From an uncultured Eubacterium sp. (GTDB lineage Bacteria > Bacillota > Clostridia > Lachnospirales > Lachnospiraceae), in assembly GCA_905236295.1 (NCBI GenBank), contig CAJOQF010000159.1, forward strand, positions 1 to 10,985: DNA of 10,985 bases, written 5' to 3'. The notes under the pieces are model-generated. The model was not told the origin of the DNA. It searched no databases and saw nothing but the letters and a program-made list of their open reading frames with translations. The position numbers were made by a program, and so were the translations under genes. Below are positions 7,931-10,985 of the stretch, piece by piece. The stretch's first letter is position 1. Every line of letters starts with the position of its first letter.

Positions 7931-10151
7931 CTATTTCTTTCATCTCAATAAGTCTGTAATTCAAACCAGTATATCTCTCATTCTCCGATGTGTTTGATAT
8001 CATGAAATCAAACGTATCCTTATCTCCGACTAAAGTCACACATTTTCTTGCCCTTGTAACTGCCGTGTAGAGAAGATTGCGGTTCATAAGGGGACGCGGT
8101 CCGTTTAAAAGAGGAATGACAACCGCCGGATACTCGCTTCCCTGGGATTTATGGATGGTCACCGCATACGCAAGCTCAAGGTCATTAATGCGGTTACCCT
8201 CGTAGACCACCTGTCTTTTCTCGTCAAATTCAACCGTCATCTCTCCCGAATCAGTATCTATATCGGTGATGATCCCCATATCTCCGTTAAAGATTCCCTT
8301 GCCTTCATCCACAGGAATGCCAAACCGGCTGACTATCTTCCACTCGGCCTGATAATCATTCTTGGTCTGCATTACCTTATCTCCCTCACGGAAAATCCTC
8401 TCATTTGAAATCTGTTTTTCCGCCTTATCTCTTGATGGGGGATTCAGATACTCCTGTAAAAGCCTGTTGGCTCTCTCAACTCCGAGAAGTCCCTTCTTTG
8501 TAGGGCAGAGAACCTGAATATCAAACGGCGTGGCATCTACATATCCGGGGAGCTTGTCCCTGACAAGCTGGATAACTATATTCATTATTACATCGGCGTT
8601 ATCCCTCTTTAAAAAGAAGAAATCGCTGCTCTTGTTGTCACAGACAACCGATTCGCCGTGATTTATCCTATGCGCATTTACAATGATATCGCTGTCTGCC
8701 GCCTGCCTGAAGATTTTATCCAGTGAAATACACATAAACGCGTCCGCATCTATGATATCTTTCAGCACACTTCCTGGACCCACGCTCGGGAGCTGATCAA
8801 CGTCTCCGACAAGGATAAGCCTCGTACCCGGAACTATTGCCTTTAACAGAGCATTCATAAGAAAAATATCAACCATTGAGGTCTCATCGACAATGACAAC
8901 ATCCGTCTCCAGCGGATCAGACTCATTCTTCTCAAATACAGCACCGGATCCTTCAGGATTGCCGTTTACCTGCAATAGTCTGTGTATCGTCTTTGCCGGA
9001 TATCCTGTCATCTCGCTCATCCTCTTGGCTGCGCGCCCCGTTGGCGCCGCAAGCATGATATCCATACCGTGAAGTTCGAAATATTTGATTATGGAATTTA
9101 TCGTCGTGGTCTTTCCGGTTCCCGGACCTCCCGTGAGGATTAAAAATCCACGCTTGGCAGCCTCCTTTAGCGCCATCGCCTGCTTTGATTCGAGCTTTAT
9201 GCCGGCTTCCTTTTCCACACGCTTTACTTCCTTTTCAAGCGTATCATCATCAATATCTTCATAAATGCTAAGCTCCGCCAGCTTGTTTGCAATTCCACTC
9301 TCTGTGTAGTACGCCGCCGCCTCATACACATCGGGCTCATCCACGCCTTCGCGCTGCTTAATGACAACCTTCTTATCCATGGCAAGATCCGAAAGAAGCG
9401 GTTCGACAGCATTTATATCAACTTCCAAAAGCCTCGCTGTCTCCTCACAGAGCATACTCATAGGCAAAAAAGTATGTCCGTCAGCCATCTTTAAGCTTAA
9501 CACATAGAGTATACCGCACCGTATTCTGAAATCAGAGTCCGTATATATTCCGACTTTCTTTGCAATATCATCGGCTATCTTGAACCCTACACCGGATATA
9601 TCCTCTGCCATCTTATACGGATTATCGCGAATGATGGTATAGACCCTGCTTCCATACGCCGCATAGATCTTAAGGCTCAAATTGATGGAAATGCCGTATT
9701 TTTGCAGGAATATCATCGCATCGCGTAGCTCCTTCTTGCCTTCCACCTGATCAGCTATTGAATATGCCTTCTTTTTGCTGATCCCCTTTACCTCTGCAAG
9801 TCTTTCGGGTTCCTCCTCGACGATCCTCATGGTTTCCGTACCAAATCTTTCCACAATAGCCGAAGCCAGAAATTCACCGACTCCCTTTATTGCTCCCGAA
9901 CCCAGATACCTCTCAATAGAAAAGAGATCCTCAGGATCCTGCACAGAGTACTCCGAAACCTTGAGCTGCATTCCGTAAGAGGGATGCATAACATATTCTC
10001 CGCTTAAATTTAAAGACTCGCCCTCCGAAATAAGAGGAAACTCGCCTACGCACGTGATATCCTCCCCCGGCGCGGCGAGCACAAAAACGGTATATCCGTT
10101 GTCATCATTATGATAGATTATATGATCGACATACCCAAACACTGTTTCCAA
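7923..10151 (-). CDS. recD2: RecD2-type 5'-3' ATP-dependent DNA helicase
   Basis: 742 residues, normal for RecD2 (YrrC of Bacillus). The start is TTG 10151, nine bases after AAGGAG; no ATG would keep the conserved N-terminal FGYVDHIIYHNDDNGYTV. Order: N-terminal OB-like domain (1-70), helix-hairpin-helix region (~75-205: GVGEFLASAIVERFG, VKGISKKKA, ISGVGFKIADDIA), then the SF1B core with Walker A LTGGPGTGKTTT (339-350), AAPTGRAAKRM (368-378), Walker B VVIVDETSMVD (418-428), VGDVDQLPSVGPG (448-460), motif V AVTIHKSQGSEY (663-674) and motif VI LLYTAVTRARK (693-703). RecD2 acts alone, without RecBC, in replication-fork and recombination repair; no recB or recC lies nearby. It follows queF by 26 bp and overlaps the protease gene, so it is probably the middle gene of an operon. 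Confidence 0.96.
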   Translation of the reverse strand: METVFGYVDHIIYHNDDNGYTVFVLAAPGEDITCVGEFPLISEGESLNLSGEYVMHPSYGMQLKVSEYSVQDPEDLFSIERYLGSGAIKGVGEFLASAIVERFGTETMRIVEEEPERLAEVKGISKKKAYSIADQVEGKKELRDAMIFLQKYGISINLSLKIYAAYGSRVYTIIRDNPYKMAEDISGVGFKIADDIAKKVGIYTDSDFRIRCGILYVLSLKMADGHTFLPMSMLCEETARLLEVDINAVEPLLSDLAMDKKVVIKQREGVDEPDVYEAAAYYTESGIANKLAELSIYEDIDDDTLEKEVKRVEKEAGIKLESKQAMALKEAAKRGFLILTGGPGTGKTTTINSIIKYFELHGMDIMLAAPTGRAAKRMSEMTGYPAKTIHRLLQVNGNPEGSGAVFEKNESDPLETDVVIVDETSMVDIFLMNALLKAIVPGTRLILVGDVDQLPSVGPGSVLKDIIDADAFMCISLDKIFRQAADSDIIVNAHRINHGESVVCDNKSSDFFFLKRDNADVIMNIVIQLVRDKLPGYVDATPFDIQVLCPTKKGLLGVERANRLLQEYLNPPSRDKAEKQISNERIFREGDKVMQTKNDYQAEWKIVSRFGIPVDEGKGIFNGDMGIITDIDTDSGEMTVEFDEKRQVVYEGNRINDLELAYAVTIHKSQGSEYPAVVIPLLNGPRPLMNRNLLYTAVTRARKCVTLVGDKDTFDFMISNTSENERYTGLNYRLIEMKEIDE

Positions 10152-10177
10152 CTAATCCTGCTCCTTATCTTCTCCCA

Positions 10178-10654
10178 TTACCTGTTATCGACCCTCTCCG
10201 GATACATATCATGCTCGGACAATCTCTTAAACGCAACGTCCTCCCACTTAGTCCCCGGTCTGCCCCAATTGCAGTACGGGTCTATCGAGATTCCGCCTCG
10301 CGGAAGGAACTTGCCCCAGACCTCTATATATCTTGGCTCCATAAGCTTAATAAGGTCTTTCATGATAATATTTACGCAATCTTCATGAAAGGCACCATGA
10401 TCTCTGAATGAAAACAGGTACAGCTTTAAACTCTTGCTCTCCACCATCTTTACGTCCGGAACATAGCTGATATAGATCGTCGCAAAATCCGGCTGTCCCG
10501 TGATCGGGCACAGGCTCGTAAACTCCGGACAGTTGAACTTCACAAAGTAGTCGTTGTCCTGATGCTTGTTCACAAACGTCTCAAGCACTTCCGGGGCGTA
10601 TGTTTTCTTGTATGTGGTTTCCTTGCTTCCCAGCAGGGTTAATTCTTTTTCCAA
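10178..10654 (-). CDS. queF: NADPH-dependent preQ0 (7-cyano-7-deazaguanine) reductase QueF, short YkvM type
   Basis: 158 residues, the length of the unimodular YkvM class rather than the longer E. coli type. The start is TTG 10654, eight bases after AAAGGAG; no other start codon fits. QueF reduces the nitrile of preQ0 to the amine of preQ1 with two NADPH in the cytosol, on the way to queuosine in tRNA anticodons. Seen: nucleophile Cys49 in [11 protein letters not shown], Asp56, the QueF motif ESKSLKLY (72-79) that binds NADPH, and [13 protein letters not shown] (83-95) with substrate-binding His90 and Glu91. No queC, queD or queE is adjacent, and no preQ1 riboswitch was recognised upstream. 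It leads the apparent queF-recD2-protease unit, and its leader contains the 183-bp palindromic element. Confidence 0.97.
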   Translation of the reverse strand: MEKELTLLGSKETTYKKTYAPEVLETFVNKHQDNDYFVKFNCPEFTSLCPITGQPDFATIYISYVPDVKMVESKSLKLYLFSFRDHGAFHEDCVNIIMKDLIKLMEPRYIEVWGKFLPRGGISIDPYCNWGRPGTKWEDVAFKRLSEHDMYPERVDNR

Positions 10655-10683
10655 ATCTATCTCTCCTTTATTTATTGTATGTC

Positions 10684-10866
10684 AGCCGGGATTTATATAA
10701 GGCATATGTGGCTCGAGTGCTACGCTACCCTCATCCCGCCGCGGTTTCCATCTGCACGCTCTCCGACCTCCATAGAAGCACTGTCGGCTCTCCGAGCGGC
10801 AGGAAACTCGCGGGATTCAGTCGCTTGCAATCGTCTCGCCATCATATGCTTATATAAATCCCGGCT
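10684..10866. repeat. 183-bp imperfect palindrome with 24/25-bp terminal inverted repeats (MITE-like or structured RNA)
   Basis: The left arm 10684-10708 (AGCCGGGATTTATATAAGG, then CATATG) is the reverse complement of 10843-10866 except for one extra G. The core keeps pairing inwards: ATCCCGC 10733-10739 / GCGGGAT 10810-10816; GTTTCC 10744-10749 / GGAAAC 10802-10807; CGCTC 10757-10761 / GAGCG 10794-10798; CCGAC 10763-10767 / GTCGG 10783-10787; the loop is 10768-10782. The element can therefore fold into one long rod. The core is GC-rich (81 of 130 bases at 10711-10840 by hand count) against its AT-rich arms. On the minus strand its end lies about 20 bases before the queF ribosome site. No transposase and no target-site duplication were seen. 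Confidence 0.75.
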
Positions 10867-10985
10867 CCCACGCTATCCCTAAGCCGAAAAGTTTGTGAAG
10901 CCGTAGCTTCCGAGATATTTATATGCTGCGTTTATTCAGCAAACGATCAGGCAGGAACGGATAGCAAGATCCACTGCATACGCAG
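10867..10985. other. Gene-free stretch upstream of the palindromic element
   Basis: With the element, this makes 331 bases without a credible gene. Seen: a short hairpin 10897-10910 whose minus-strand form is GAAGC-UACG-GCUUC, a UNCG-type tetraloop closed by C-G; a 7-bp inverted repeat GCTATCC 10872-10878 / GGATAGC 10959-10965; and GCTG/CAGC arms at 10925-10940. No confident promoter was found; TATAAAT on the minus strand (10917-10924 region) has no matching -35. Minus-strand frames entering from the window edge stop within about 22 codons. It may belong to a larger repeat or to the queF leader. Confidence 0.45.

Noticed and set aside
7923..10151. RecD subunit of a RecBCD exonuclease
   Set aside because: The N-terminal OB and helix-hairpin-helix domains and the 742-residue length are those of RecD2, and no recB or recC is nearby.
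10152..10177. Eight-codon ATG frame starting in the queF stop (TAATG)
   Set aside because: Out of frame with recD2 and too short; the AAGGAG inside it serves the recD2 TTG.
10684..10866. 6S RNA
   Set aside because: The rod shape and length are similar, but I could not identify a clear central bubble, a promoter or a terminator; not enough for a call.
10679..10882. Open frames on both strands through the palindromic element (67 codons on plus; a 41-codon ATG frame on minus inside 10719-10844)
   Set aside because: The GC-rich palindrome leaves several frames open at once, no ribosome site fits, and base pairing explains the sequence better than a protein.
10655..10985. preQ1 riboswitch in front of queF
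   Set aside because: No C-rich pseudoknot stem-loop with an A-rich tail close to the ribosome site could be found; the leader holds the palindrome instead.

Overview
The window looks like a chromosomal segment of a low-to-mid GC Firmicute, most likely a Lachnospiraceae member (Lachnospira / Butyrivibrio / Roseburia neighbourhood). The grounds are a CIRCE-controlled groES-groEL operon with a short Gly/Met GroEL tail, a MATE transporter fused to an RsbW-like ATPase domain, a short YkvM-type QueF, a stand-alone RecD2, a membrane-anchored papain-like protease, and Shine-Dalgarno/TTG starts. The genus is a guess. All seven genes lie on the minus strand, so they are read from high to low coordinates.

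Right part, in transcription order: a 331-base gene-free stretch (10655-10985) holding a 183-bp imperfect palindrome with 24/25-bp terminal inverted repeats and a GC-rich core; then queF (preQ0 to preQ1 reduction), recD2 (5'-3' DNA helicase) and a secreted, membrane-tethered C1 protease. These three are packed with a 26-bp gap and an 8-bp overlap, so they probably form one operon, although their functions are unrelated. Both queF and recD2 start at TTG, each behind a good AAGGAG.

Middle: a small VOC-fold protein has its own extended -10 promoter and intrinsic terminator. The groES-groEL operon follows, with a sigma-A-type promoter (TTGACA-17-TATTAT), a perfect CIRCE (HrcA) operator just downstream and a strong terminator hairpin. 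The gap after groEL (3301-3493) is one nested structure: a perfect 17-bp inverted repeat that includes the groEL stop codon encloses three further hairpins.

Left part: a MATE-family transporter with a C-terminal GHKL (RsbW/SpoIIAB-like) ATPase domain, followed 60 bp later by an AMP-forming adenylation enzyme (acyl-CoA synthetase-like) with an unusual ~150-residue N-terminal extension, cut by the window edge. The pair probably shares a promoter at 3265-3293, which resembles the VOC gene promoter.

Most of the coding content is ordinary. The most unusual material is the two structured, inverted-repeat-bounded intergenic elements (3301-3493 and 10684-10866), then the MATE-ATPase / extended adenylation enzyme pair. 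No CRISPR array, tRNA, rRNA, transposase gene or recognisable riboswitch was seen.
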